Positions 21,033 through 31,859 of a stretch of DNA of 64,000 bases are shown piece by piece. The DNA is from Haematococcus lacustris (Eukaryota; Chlorophyta; Chlorophyceae; Chlamydomonadales; Haematococcaceae), in NCBI GenBank assembly GCA_030144725.1, contig JASKMD010000015.1:1062481-1126480 (forward strand). Reading direction: 5' to 3'. The number at the start of each line of letters is the position of its first letter. The first letter of the stretch is position 1. Made by a program: the position numbers and the translations under genes. The notes beneath the pieces are model-generated. The model worked only from the letters and a program-made list of their open reading frames with translations, was not told where the DNA came from and did not search any database.

Positions 21033-21883
21033 CCCTTACCTAGCACCCTGCCACAACACTTAAACACTTAAACACAACCAGCTGGGCCTGCCCTGTGTCG
21101 CGAGTAGGGCGCGACCGATCATATGACTTGCTGAGGAATTGGTCATATGACTGAATATGATGGCTTCAAGATGTGATATGACCGGGTCTGTAGTCAAGAG
21201 GACAATGTGGCAGATCGCCACACTACCCCACCTGGGAACCCCGAGTGTAAAGAGGGTTTGACACCCTCCAAACCAGTATCACTCTCAGTTATAGTTAGTA
21301 ATACTCCTCTACTCTCCTTCAAATTAGACCACGATTGAGACCATGGTTAAAAAACCAGATTGAGACCACGGCAATAAGGGTTACGGAGTTTTGCGAGTTT
21401 TGGCTTAAATGATTTTCATCATATTCCATCATGCTTGATCATATGGGGTCATATCTTAAAGATTATTTCGGGCGCGCCTTAGTCGCGAGGCTGAGGGCTG
21501 CCAGGGCCTTGGCCTGCTCCAGCAGCGAGTCCATCCCCCGAGTGCCAGATTCTCACAGCACAACCGCCGAACCCCCCAGCATTTCAAATTTGCTAAACCT
21601 TTGTCTCGACTTTAGAAAAATGGGTCAACAAATTCGAAATGCTGGGCGGTTGGATCCGACGGTTCGGTCGCATTTTGGTAGCATTTACAGGTGTGCAGGA
21701 GAATCGTATGGGGTCTGACCGCGCATCGCGCCAGCCAATTTTGCACACGGCCAAAAAGTGCAGCGGTTGAGAGCAAATTGAGCATTTGAATTGCTCGAAA
21801 CTTGGGAACAGGGCCAAAGACTCAGAAGAATACAAAGCTAAACGTCGACAATGGTCTAAGGCATACTACGACAGACACCCGGA
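21033..21883. other. Interval up to the assembly gap; short hairpin, no supported gene
   Basis: About 850 bases of AT-richer, non-repetitive-looking sequence. An inverted repeat pairs CCCAGCATTTCAAATTTG (21571-21588) with its near complement at 21634-21651. The last 100 bases encode a basic stretch (SEEYKAKRRQWSKAYYDRHP) that resembles the KRRYNTDPLFRERM...NYYDK motif in repeat C, which suggests a related coding element truncated by the gap. Confidence 0.4.
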
Positions 21884-22383
21884 NNNNNNNNNNNNNNNNN
21901 NNNNNNNNNNNNNNNNNNNNNNNNNNNNNNNNNNNNNNNNNNNNNNNNNNNNNNNNNNNNNNNNNNNNNNNNNNNNNNNNNNNNNNNNNNNNNNNNNNNN
22001 NNNNNNNNNNNNNNNNNNNNNNNNNNNNNNNNNNNNNNNNNNNNNNNNNNNNNNNNNNNNNNNNNNNNNNNNNNNNNNNNNNNNNNNNNNNNNNNNNNNN
22101 NNNNNNNNNNNNNNNNNNNNNNNNNNNNNNNNNNNNNNNNNNNNNNNNNNNNNNNNNNNNNNNNNNNNNNNNNNNNNNNNNNNNNNNNNNNNNNNNNNNN
22201 NNNNNNNNNNNNNNNNNNNNNNNNNNNNNNNNNNNNNNNNNNNNNNNNNNNNNNNNNNNNNNNNNNNNNNNNNNNNNNNNNNNNNNNNNNNNNNNNNNNN
22301 NNNNNNNNNNNNNNNNNNNNNNNNNNNNNNNNNNNNNNNNNNNNNNNNNNNNNNNNNNNNNNNNNNNNNNNNNNNNNNNNNNN
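21884..22383. other. Assembly gap (500 N)
   Basis: Exactly 500 N bases, a conventional placeholder length, so the true distance is unknown. It abuts the left end of a TIR element, whose repeats probably broke the assembly. Confidence 0.99.
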
Positions 22384-22919
22384 AAACTCAGGTGTCCCCA
22401 ACATTCAAAAAATGGCTGGAAATGATAGGAAACCGACCCCTGGTAATCAAAACGACGCCGCGTCTCAGCCACGTGGTTTCTATTTAGGTTTCGCACATCC
22501 CTGGATAGAGGACTCTGTCAGCTATGCGGTGCAGCTTGTAACATTAAATACTGTGCACTGTGCTGAGTGCTATGGCGGCTCGAATCTTGACATTCAAATT
22601 CATGCCAGTTTTGCTCATGCGGGCCTCGCCGCGACCGACCGCCGCGACCGACGTGGCCCAGTAGCCTCTGCAAACAGTCAGGGACAGTCGCCGCAGTCAA
22701 AACAATGCACATGGCACGCAAAACCGATGTAACGACGCCCCTCCACCCATGCTCGGAAGTATACAACGCTGGTGCATTGCTTGACCGCTTCGTGAGTAGT
22801 ACCTACTACCTGGCCACTCTGTAAGGCCACTCAAGGTGTGTAGGACATTGCTACGTTACCTTGCTCGACTTGTTGGGTCCGGTCCCTCCCGCCCGCCCTC
22901 CGCTTGCGTGTCGAGCTGG

Positions 22920-23270
22920 TGTCCAGCTCCGCCCTGACCCCCTGCTGCTCAGCTGGAGGGGTGGGCAGCCCAGGGGCAGCACCAGCACCAGCTGCCTGCT
23001 GCTGCCAGGGGGGTGCAGCAGGAGGGGGGGGCAGCCCAGGGGCAGCACCAGCACCAGCCGCCAGCTCCTGCCAGGGGGGTGCAGCAGGAGGTGGTAGCAG
23101 GTCAGGGGCGGCACCAGCACCAGCTGCCTGCTGCTGCCAGGGGGGTGCAGCAGGAGTGGGGGGCAGGTCAGGTGCGGCACCAGCACCAGCTGCCTGCTGC
23201 TGCCAGGGGGTTGCAGCAGGAGTGGGGGGCAGGTCAGGTGCGGCACCAGCACCACCTGACCTGCAAGATG
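22920..23270. repeat. Minisatellite of about 60-bp GCACCAGCACCAG units in X2
   Basis: About five to six tandem copies of a roughly 57-60-bp unit (CTGCTGCCAGGGGGGTGCAG...). The reverse-complement array occurs at 25880-26290 in copy X3, so the array travels with the element. Confidence 0.85.
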
Positions 23271-23319
23271 AGCACGCTGCCACCCATGCCGACCCATGGG
23301 CCCCTGGCCAAGGGGGGCG

Positions 23320-23710
23320 GGGTGGGGGTGGCGGGGTTGAGAGGGGCTGGGAGGGGGTGGGAAGGGGTGGGAGGGGGTGGGAGGGGGTGGAGGGGGTGGG
23401 AGGGGCTGGGAGGGGCTGGGAGGGGGTGGGAGGGGGTGGGAAGGGTTGGCGGGGCAGTGAGGGGCTTAGGGGGGGGTGGGAGGGCTGGGAGGGGGTGGGA
23501 GGGGGTGGGTGGGGGGTGGGGAGGCTGGGAGGAGGTGGGAGGGGGTGGGTGGGGGGTGGGAGGGGGTGGGAAGGGGTGGGCAGGGGTGGGAGGGGGTGGG
23601 AGGGGGTGGCGGGGGTGGGAGGGGCTGGGAAGGGGTGGGAAGGGGTGGGAGGGGGTGGGAAGGGTTGGCGGGGCAGTGAGGGGGCAGTGAGGGGGTGGGA
23701 GGGGCTGGGA
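23320..23710. repeat. (GGGAGGGGGT/GGGAGGGGCT) minisatellite in X2
   Basis: Decamer-like G-rich repeat on the plus strand, mirrored as a C-rich array at 25680-25870 in X3. The many G-runs could adopt G-quadruplexes. Confidence 0.9.
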
Positions 23711-24371
23711 GGCTTCTGCGTGGGCTGGGAGGTGGTGGGGCTGCAAGGGGGTGCGAGGGGGCAGGGTCCAGGCGGTCGGAGTAGGCTAGTCAATTCTGCA
23801 AGGCAGAGTCGGGTCACGCCAAAGGGTGAGGTGGCGGGCCTGGTTGATGGATTGTCGAGCTTTCTATTCCAGCAGCTGTGTCGTAGAATTACGAACAGAG
23901 TAATGACTCGAAATTCTAATAACTCAGAGTGGTCAGCTCACAACATGCCGATTTGTGCAAGGGGGTCCCTTTTTCTGTGTGGCTGGCTAGAGAAACCTCT
24001 ATCCATTCGCACCTCGCTGCAATGTCGAGTCATTACTAGCCCCACGATGGCCCTCCAACACCGCCTGCACCAATGAAAGGCTCGCGGAGCAAGCCTGGCG
24101 GGCTGAACATTGATTGTACTTCAGGCTCGATGCCAAGCGCAGTTCGCTCATTGGTGCCGCTACTCACCACTAGAACAATCGATAGTGAGCAGCTGAGGTG
24201 TGTCCGCGCTCGCTTGCGCCGGCATGGACTCTGATGCAAGGATTAACGCGCCGCTTGCCAGTAGATGCGGAGTAATTCGCAGGTGCCAATGCAACAAACG
24301 CTATCGAAATCGGTGCACTTTGTAGCGAGTACTTGCATGAAGATTACCAACCCCATGTTGGGGACTCCTGA

Positions 24372-24695
24372 ATTAAACGGGTCATTATTATAGAAATCAA
24401 ATACTGCTCGGACTCAAGGTGGACGGATCAATTAGACAAGGCACTTAACCAACACACCCATCTAGCTCAAACCATACGCAAGGAAGGCCACATGGTGGAG
24501 ATTAGACCCATCCTCCTGGGCATAGGTGGCATAACGTATGAAGCACACACACGGCAACACCTCCTGGACTTGGGGGTCTCACAAGATAACACTACCAAAC
24601 TATTACACAAGTTAACAAGACACGCGGTGGAGACAGCCCACTCCATTGCAAAGACAAGCTACAGACTCAGGGCTACTAAGAGGGAGGGAGGGTAG
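24372..24695 (+). pseudogene. LINE reverse transcriptase C-terminal fragment
   Basis: The frame is open from the edge of transposon X2 and ends with TAG at 24693-24695. It encodes VIIIEIKYCSD, then a helix with KALNQHTHLAQTIRKEG, and PILLGIGGITYEAHT followed by LLDLGVS. This matches the C-terminal tail of ORF2-type non-LTR retrotransposon proteins, with an EIKYC strand and a PILLGVGG-I-Y motif after the RT domain. The catalytic RT is not present. Because it begins at the X2 target duplication, the upstream part probably lies in the gap or was lost. About 270 bases of 3' untranslated sequence follow, with a (TTC)n run at 24790-24815. Confidence 0.65.
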
Positions 24696-25059
24696 GGGGG
24701 TCACTTCTTCTCTTGCTGGTCGGTGGGAGCTGGCCGCGCCCCAGGCGGTAGCTCCTCCCTTAATGCACGCCGGTGAACACCGGAGTAGTCTTCTTCTTCT
24801 TCTTCTTCTTCTTCCCGGAGGTGAAAGAATAAAAAAAGCTACAGTCGGCAGCAGTGCTGGGCGATTCGCCAAAGACGTGTTACTCAGTGTAATAAAAAAC
24901 ATCAAAACAGGAGTTTGTTTACTACTTTTGATATTTACTATGTATTAATTGATTGATCATTAAATAAAAATCAAAATAGATCGCAAAAATCGCCATTTGA
25001 GTCTATACAATTACAGCATACTCCCTTGTAGGACCTGGATGCAGTACATCCCACATAGC
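24696..25059 (+). other. Probable LINE 3' untranslated region
   Basis: Contains a G-rich segment, a short inverted pair ACGCCGGTGAACACCGG, a (TTC)n run and AT-rich sequence with AATAAAAAAAG near 24829. It ends at the target duplication of transposon X3. No coding frame is supported. Confidence 0.45.
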
Positions 25060-25066
25060 CCCACAC

Positions 25067-26852
25067 TCAGGAGTCCCCAACATGGGGTTGGTAATCTTCA
25101 TGCAAGTACTCATCTCAATACTGCACCGTTTTCGATAGCGTTTGTCACATTGGCACCGGCGAATTACTACGCGTCTCCTGGCAAGCGGCGCGTTAATCCT
25201 TGCAAGTGAGGCCATGCCGGCGCAAGCGATCGCGGACACAACTCAGCTGCTCACAACCGATTGTTCTAGTGGTATGTAGCGGCATCAGGGATAGAGCTGC
25301 GCTTGCTATCGAGCCAGAAGTACAATCAATGTTTAGCCCGCCAGGCTCACTCCGCGAACCTTTCATTGGTGCAGGCGTTGTCGGAGGACCGTCGTTGGGC
25401 AAGTTGACACGCGACATTGCAGCGAGGTGCGAAAATGTTCGTTTCTCCCTAGCCGGCTATACAGAAAAAGGGACCCCCTTGCACAAACCGGCGTATTGCG
25501 AACCGACCACTGTGACTTTCCAGAATTTGCCGTGTCAACTTTGTTCCTAACCCAACGAAGCAGCTGTTGGAGAAGAAAGCAAAGCATTCCATTAACCAGG
25601 CTTGTGGAAACATAAGTTGGCGTGACCTAACTTTGCCTTGCAGTGCTGTCTAGCCCACTCGGAACCCTTGCAGCCCGCCCCACCCCCTCCCAGCCCCTCC
25701 CAGCCCCAGCCCAGCCCTCCCACCCCCTCCCACCCCTAGCCCCACCCCTCCCACCCCCTCCCACCCCCTCCCAGCCCCTCCCAGCCCCAGCCCAGCCCTC
25801 CCACCCTCTCCCACCCCTAGCCCCACCCCTCCCACCCCCTCCCACCCCCTCCCAGCCCCTCCCAGCCCCAGCCCCTGGTGCTGGGCTGCCCACCCCTCCT
25901 GCTGCCCCCCCCTGGCAGCAGCTGGCAGCTGGTGCTGGTGCTGGTGCTGGGCTGCCCACCCCTCCTGCTGCCCCCCCCTGGCAGCAGCTGGCAGCTGGTG
26001 CTGGTGTCGCTCCTGGGCTGCCCACCCCTCCTGCTGCCCCCCCCTGACAGCAGCTGGCAGCTGCTGCTGGTGCCGCTCCTGGGCTGCCCACCCCTCCTGC
26101 TGCCCCCCCCTGGCAGCAGCTGGCAGCTGCTGCTGGTGCCGCTCCTGGGCTGCCCACCCCTCCTGCTGCCCCCCCCTGGCAGCAGCTAGCAGCTGGTGTT
26201 GGTGCCGCCCCTGGGCTGCCCACCCCTCCTGCTGCCCCCCCTTGGCAGCAGCTGGCAGCTGGTGCCGGTGCCGCCCCTGGCATGCTCACCCCTCCATCTG
26301 AGCAGCAGGGGGCCACAGCGGGGCTGGACACGAGCTCGACACGCAATCGGGGGGCGGGCGGGAGGGATCGGACCCAACATGTCGAGGAAGGTAACATAGC
26401 AATGGCATACACACCTTGTGAGGCATTGCAGAGTGGCCAGGCCAACAGTACTGCTCACGAAGGGGTCAAGCATCGCAGCAACCTTGCATATTTCTGAGCA
26501 TGGGTGGAGGGGCGCTGTTACATCGGTTTGGCATGCCATGTGAACCGATTTGACTGCGGCGACTGTCCCTCACTATGTGCAGGTGCTCCTGGGCCACGTC
26601 GGTCGCGGCGGTCTCTCGCGGCGAGGCCCGCATGAGCAAAAAGTGCATGGATTTGAATGAGAAGATTTGAGCCGTCATAGCACCCAGCACACTGCACAGT
26701 ATTTAATGATACAAGCTGCACCGCATAGCTGAAAGAGTCCTCTATCCAGGGATGTGCGAAACATAAATAGGTACCACGTGGCTGAGACGCGGCGTCGTTT
26801 TGATTACCAGGGGTCAGTTTCCTGTCATTTTCTGTCAGTTGGGGACACCTGA
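25067..26852 (-). mobile_element. TCAGG-type TIR transposon, copy X3 (inverted relative to X2)
   Basis: Ends are TCAGGAGTCCCCAAC (25067) and GTTGGGGACACCTGA (26852). A perfect 7-bp duplication CCCACAC flanks it (25060-25066 and 26853-26859). Over most of its length it is the reverse complement of X2, with roughly 10-20% differences by eye and a different number of minisatellite units. No transposase is recognisable; a minus-strand stretch (about 25060-25420) contains CQCDKRYRKR and repeated short frames shared with X2. The element is non-autonomous. Confidence 0.82.
25680..26290. repeat. Two minisatellites in X3
   Basis: A CCCAGCCCCTCCCA-type decamer array (25680-25870) is followed by about seven copies of a 57-60-bp CTGCTGCCCCCCCCTGGCAG unit (25880-26290). 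They are the complement of the arrays in X2. Confidence 0.88.
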
Positions 26853-26965
26853 CCCACACCCCAGCCCTTGTGGGTCAGCATGCAACAGGGCTGGGCTGTA
26901 GCCCCACACCCTAGCCCTAGTGGGTCAGCATGCAACAGGGCTGGCCTGTAGCCAAATCCCCCTCG
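26853..26965. repeat. 57-bp direct repeat, two copies
   Basis: CCCACACCC(C/T)AGCCC followed by GTGGGTCAGCATGCAACAGG occurs twice in tandem next to the X3 target duplication. It is pre-existing flank sequence, possibly a rearranged target. Confidence 0.8.
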
Positions 26966-27296
26966 ATCTTTGCAAGCAGGACGTTGTAATTCGTCAAAAC
27001 ATGGTCATCTCATCATGTACCATTCAATGTACACCAATACTCCATAAAGCAATTCAACAGGAGCAAATGATGATGAAAGACATGAATGCAGGATTCAATG
27101 ATAAATTATAAATGTATGGCAAAAGCTGTCCGAGGTACCCTGATACAGTGGCAGCATGCCCGTGTCCCAGTGGGACTCCCACCCTGCTTAGTTGTAGTCA
27201 ATTATTGCAATATACAGCGACACCAAGTAGGGACAGCGTCTCGGCATAGCAGGAGGTTGCTGCGACTGTCAAGTGGATTGCCCTGCCTATGTTGTG

Positions 27297-30200
27297 CTAG
27301 CTGAACATTGAACACCTGACTGCCGAAGAAAGTGGATAATGCTGCATCAGATCTTGAATGCCAGCCAAGCAGAGCACCTCGTACGCCTCCTCTTTGGGCA
27401 GACAATCTGCCAAGTCACGGAGGCAAGCTTCTTCTCCAGGACCTCCGACTGGCAACCTGTAGGTGTACCGCGCACGCTTCAAAATGGGGGATAGCACCCC
27501 GGGATCTGAAGCTTCGGCAACTTGTAGGGGTTCATCAGTCTCTGCAGTCTCTATTACCTTTTCCTGCAGCAAGGGCAAGTGTCAGCACCCAGCCCGTAAG
27601 CTCGATGCATCACCTCATGCTGCCAAAAAATACGTACTTATGCACGTTGAGTGCTGTGCTGCCTCGTTCGCATTGAACAACAGCATCATACACCTCTTTT
27701 GCAACAAAGTCCAAAGGAGGCATAGTCTGGTGAAATACGTAACATTGATCAACGTACAGGATGATAGAAATGGATTATTGAATTAACTCATCAAATAAAC
27801 ATACACTTGACATGCAAGGGGACAAGAATCAATGATCAACATACAAGCCAACATACAGGCCCATCACATACAGTGACTTTTGCAGCATGTCAGACATTGA
27901 TTGACGGTGTGCCCCTCCGTGCTCTGCCTCACCACACCATGTTACATTGAAAAAATCAGAGAACATCGTTCCAATACCTTTGCTGTACCGTTCTAGGGAA
28001 TTGAGCTTGACCTGACTTAGCATACAGGCCAACTTTAGGATAACTGAGCTTGACCTGACTTAGCATACAAGCTAACTTTGGGATTGATTAGCATAAGTGA
28101 ATTGATGTTACATACAGTAACCTGCTCACCTTCTGCAGCCAGTCCCTGATGCAGGCTACCGCTGCTGCTCGAGATGGGAACCGACCAGCGCACAGCTTGT
28201 GACCCGACATGTACTTCAGGTGCCACTCATCCACCAGGTCCGTCAGAATAGCCAGGGGCTTGAACTTGCTGCTTGTAATGTTTGCACAGATGAGCTGCGC
28301 TGCCGCCTCAAAGTGCCACCTGCAATACCATCCACGTGATGCCACCTTCACCAGCAGTTCAGTAGCACGTGCTGCACAGCTTGCAACATTCGTATTATGA
28401 GATGCATACGTACGCTGCACAACGATCTCGCAAAAAAAACCAGTAGCAGTAGACACTTGCATTGCACCAAGTGTTAATGCAGATGTTGTAAATGCCTGTG
28501 CTAAGTCGTCACAGCTCATACTATCACACGAAGCAAAACGAAGACATGCGTACTGCGGTACACTTGACAAGGCAATTCAAATTAAACTCACTTGCTCACG
28601 ATCTGCTTCTTGACTTCAATGGTCAGTCGGATGCCCTCCCATGGCAGGCCCATGGACATGTAAGCCGTGAGGACTGCCGCTGCATCCGTAGTGCCAGACA
28701 GATGGTAGAGCTCAGCCTCGCCCACAGGCCACCTGTGCACCTGACTAGCGTTAAGCAGCGTTCTGTGCTTGTCACCCTGAATCCATTCTGCAGAAGGAGA
28801 CAGCCAGCAAGCAGTGGCAGGTTGACCCATAACTCATGTCTGTGTTAGGCATGTCTAAGCTTGTGTATGGCAAGCATGCAGCAATTTGACCAGTCAGCAT
28901 GTAGTGTCTGGCGTGATCACTGTGATTGCAATTGTTACTACCTCGGCACTCACCGGTACGTTCATCCAATGGGATAATGCCCCTTATGTATAACATATAA
29001 GCGTCCTTCTGATCGTTCTCTCTACAGTCTTGCCATTGATATGCCGGAACGTCAGGGGCGGGCTTGACGTCGGGCAAGTCATTTGGCTGAAGGCCCACCA
29101 TTTGCAGCTCAAAGTCCTGCTGCACATAGTCCCAGGCAGTTTGGCTGATGTTGGACAGCGCTGATGGCAACTTGGGTCCTGCACATGCACGTGCCCAGGA
29201 AGACCAATCACACTACAAGCAAGCTGCTGGCATCAGGGAGCCACTGCTGGGTAGCTGGTGCGCCGCAGTAGTTGACGCAGCGTGCGACACTTGTACATGA
29301 TGACACATGCTATTAGCGCTCTACTGTACAGGACTTTGCCTGGCAGCTGGACAAATTAGCATGTTGTTGCCACACTTACGTTTCAGTGTTGGGGCTGTAT
29401 AAGCCTTCAGGGTGGCAGCCACCGCCTCCACCAGCCCTGCTGGAATTACGAGCCCTGCAGAAAGCAACCAGCAAATCAGCTGCCGAACCGGAGAGTGAGC
29501 AGGCTGCATGATACACCCCCTTTTCACACACCCTGCAGTCTCCACCCACCTGCAGATGCCGCCTGAGACTGTGCCGCCGCTGCTGCAAGCACATGCAAGC
29601 ACATGCCACACGCTTGACGCTCTCATGCATGACACACACACATGAGCTGGGCGGGCACGCGCTGTGGTTCGAGCTGTTGCTGTGCATGTGTGCTGGCATG
29701 ATCCAAGTGTTCATGCCAGTGTGTGCAAGAAAAGATGGCTTTGTATGCTTTGCTGCTACATTGCTATGTGCCACATGTGCTGAGGTGTGTGCACCCAAGA
29801 AATGCAGTGCATGTCACACACATACGGCGTTGGAAGCTGCTGGACACACAGTCCTGGCGCATCTGGAGGTGAATATCAGCGTGTTGGGCTGTTGACATCA
29901 CACACACCACACACACATTACACATCACCCACGCTGAGCACATCTCGTGCATTACACACATACCCATGCATTGGGCGTGCACGCGCTGTGACTGACTCTG
30001 TTGCTGTGCATGTGTGCTGGCATGATCCAAGTGTTCATGCCAGTGTGTGCAAGAAAAGATACCAATGGCTTTGTATGCTTTGCTGCTACATTGCTATGTG
30101 CCACATGTGCTGAGGTGTGTGCACCAAAGAAATGCAGTGCATGTCACACACATACGGCGTTGGGAGCTGCTGGACACACAGTCAAGCACGTCAACCAGCT

Positions 30201-30487
30201 GCAAGGTAGCAATGTGTGTGATGTGTGAGCTGCTGGGGAGAGCACACAACAACCATTGCTGCAGACTCACCTGTCATACGATATGTGTAGTTTCCTGCTG
30301 TCACCAGGTCACCGCGCATAACGACGTCACCATCCTCCTTGTGCAAGGTGCCCAAACCATAGCCTCCATCCACAATCTCCTGCGTGATCGCTTCACGCGG
30401 CTTGGGTGGCTCGCTGAACGACAGTGGCTCAGATGTAATGACCTTGTTGCTGGCATCCAGAACGCTCACTAGAATTTTCCCTGCCAT
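27297..30487 (-). CDS. Crinkler-like protein: header domain plus PD-(D/E)XK-type nuclease (431 aa, 8 exons)
   Basis: Exons: 30487-30271, 29582-29550, 29454-29380, 29178-28954, 28787-28592, 28319-28130, 27726-27634, 27563-27297. All introns are GT-AG, phases match, and the total of 1296 nt ends in TAG. Residues 1-72 form a compact header shared with the gene at 4867-5821. An Ala-rich hinge follows, then an acidic helix region with ISQTAWDYVQQDFEL. Residues about 205-310 carry the nuclease-like signature: LSGTTDAA (catalytic Asp candidate), then LTIEVKKQ (the E-x-K), then QLICANITSSKF and LAILTDLVDEW. That order (D, E-x-K, Gln-rich helix, LTDL-x-D/N-x-W strand) is the pattern of restriction-endonuclease-fold domains in Crinkler-type proteins. 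The C-terminus (residues about 345-431) is acidic then helical. Exon 1 lies in duplicated block B2. Role unknown; inter-organismal or intragenomic conflict is typical for the family. Confidence 0.65.
27301..28080. other. Terminal introns of the Crinkler-like gene
   Basis: Between the last exons lies AT-rich sequence with two near-identical pieces (TAACTGAGCTTGACCTGACTTAGCATACA and its neighbour at about 28000-28070), a short direct duplication. No separate gene is supported. Confidence 0.4.
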
Positions 30488-31312
30488 CCTGCAACCCAAG
30501 CAGCAAGCACATGTCTCTCTCTCAAAGTTGCTCATCAGCATGACGCATCCAGCATGGAAGCCAAGGAACAGAAGCATGCCACACTAGGCACACGCGATGC
30601 ATGCTGAGGATAGGAACAGGCTGCTGCACCATCAACAAGTGCCTGACACAGAAACTAGCTGTGCTGCAGACTCACAGTACAAGAACGCAACACTTCCCGA
30701 CTGATTCCATGACCGCGGCTAGACAGCTGAGCCTGATGCAATCTGCAACGGGGTTGATGCCTGCTTCTAAGCTCACCGTTGCGCCGGAGGAATCCGAGTA
30801 GACCCAAACACTAGCAATCTTCTTGTACGACTCAACCTGCAGACAAAGAAGGAGCAAATGCCTCCTGCGTATTGTCATGCTAGCAGCAGAAGCGTTCGAC
30901 TGTCACATGCGCCTCTCTCGCTGCTTTGCAGTGCACATTTCCTTACCAGAAGTTGGTCAAATGATGCACCGCTCTAGGCTCGGACGTTCAACGAATACAT
31001 ACACGTTCAGTCTTGCTTGCAGTCTTGCTGCTTCGGATGCGGGCAAGGGTGCGCCGTGCGGGAGAGCTACAACGAATTCAACCAATTCACGGGACAAGGA
31101 CAAAGGACCAGACGAGCTGTGGCATGCTTGCTGACGCTTGCGTCCAAACACCTGGGTCTGACATGAGCGGAGTTTAGACATATGCACGGCACAATCTGTT
31201 ACAGTGTGGTTTGCAAGTTGCACGATGATTCTGGCCTGACTTCTAGGACACACGCTCATGATGATGGCTTGGACCATGGGGCACCTGGTGAGTCGTGGTG
31301 TCTTGCCAAGCG
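29880..31312. repeat. Segmental duplication block B, copy 2
   Basis: Near-identical to 5215-6655. It carries the shared header exon (30487-30271), the 60-nt exon (30836-30777) and the upstream conserved frame. A 170-base part of its left end is duplicated again at 29660-29830. Homology to copy 1 ends just after CTTGCCAAGCG at 31312. Confidence 0.92.
30777..31277 (-). CDS. Conserved exon-like segments upstream of the Crinkler-like header (B2)
   Basis: Second copy of the segments at 6111-6611: the 60-nt exon 30836-30777 with CTGCAG acceptor and GTGAGC donor, and the frame with VVALPHGAPLPASEAARLQ. In this copy the minus-strand frame extends upstream to about 31544. They are conserved along with the rest of the duplication, so conservation alone does not prove coding function. 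Confidence 0.3.
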
Positions 31313-31840
31313 CTGACCAGTAGAGGCCTGTACAGAGAGGAACAAGGAAGAAGTGAAGTCTGGCTAATTTAGAATAACTGGGCAATAACACGATGGTTTG
31401 CACGGAGAGTGAGAAGTCACAGAGGCAGTTTGCACGCCACTTTGCACGCCCGCGTGCAAAACATTGAATAACCAAAAAAGCGGGCCGGTTATTTTTGGTA
31501 AGGGCCAAGACAGTCAGGGCAGGGCACCACTCCAGACCAACCAAAGTTATGGATGCGAGCAGTGGATGTACATTGTAGCAGGGAGCAGGTCATGCAACTC
31601 CTGTGCGATGAGGATTGCAATGCGCATTGCACCAACCCAGCACAGGTGCCAGCCTTGTGCCCTGGCCTTGCACCAGCCATGCCCAGGTGCCAGCCCTGCT
31701 GCATGTGCCCTGCTGCACGACCCAAAGCAGCTATCAACCACGATCACCACCAGCTGGGGCAACTGCCCTACCACCACCCACCAGCAGCTGTAGCCAAGAC
31801 ACCATCACCCCTCATGCTGCCACCACCACCACCACCACTG
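31313..31840. other. Unassigned interval between duplicated blocks
   Basis: No gene is supported. It includes an imperfect inverted pair around AACCAAAAAAGCGGGCCGGTTATTTTTGG (31470-31500) and repeated CCAGCCTTG/CCAGCCATG phrases at 31640-31710. Confidence 0.4.
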
Positions 31841-31859
31841 GCACCAGGGGCAGCTAGCC

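Larger units (their letters stand above)
22388..24371 (+). mobile_element. TCAGG-type TIR transposon, copy X2
   Basis: Begins TCAGGTGTCCCCAAC (22388) and ends GTTGGGGACTCCTGA (24371). The 7 bases after the right end are ATTAAAC, and the four readable bases before the left end are AAAC, consistent with a 7-bp target duplication partly hidden in the gap. The interior has conserved flanks and a large GGGTGGGAGG minisatellite, and no intact transposase. It is an inverted relative of copy X3 (25067-26852). The right flank lies in LINE coding sequence, so the element inserted into a LINE. Confidence 0.75.

Noticed and set aside
21786..22496. Long frames spanning the gap
   Set aside because: They are open only because N bases contain no stop codons.
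22904..24076. 390-codon Gly-rich protein frame and the opposite Pro-rich frame
   Set aside because: Both are produced by the minisatellites of transposon X2; copy number differs in X3 and no conserved domain is present.
22384..26859. A single giant palindromic (foldback) transposon
   Set aside because: Each arm has its own two TIR ends and its own target duplication (CCCACAC; ATTAAAC partly visible), so these are two inverted insertions.
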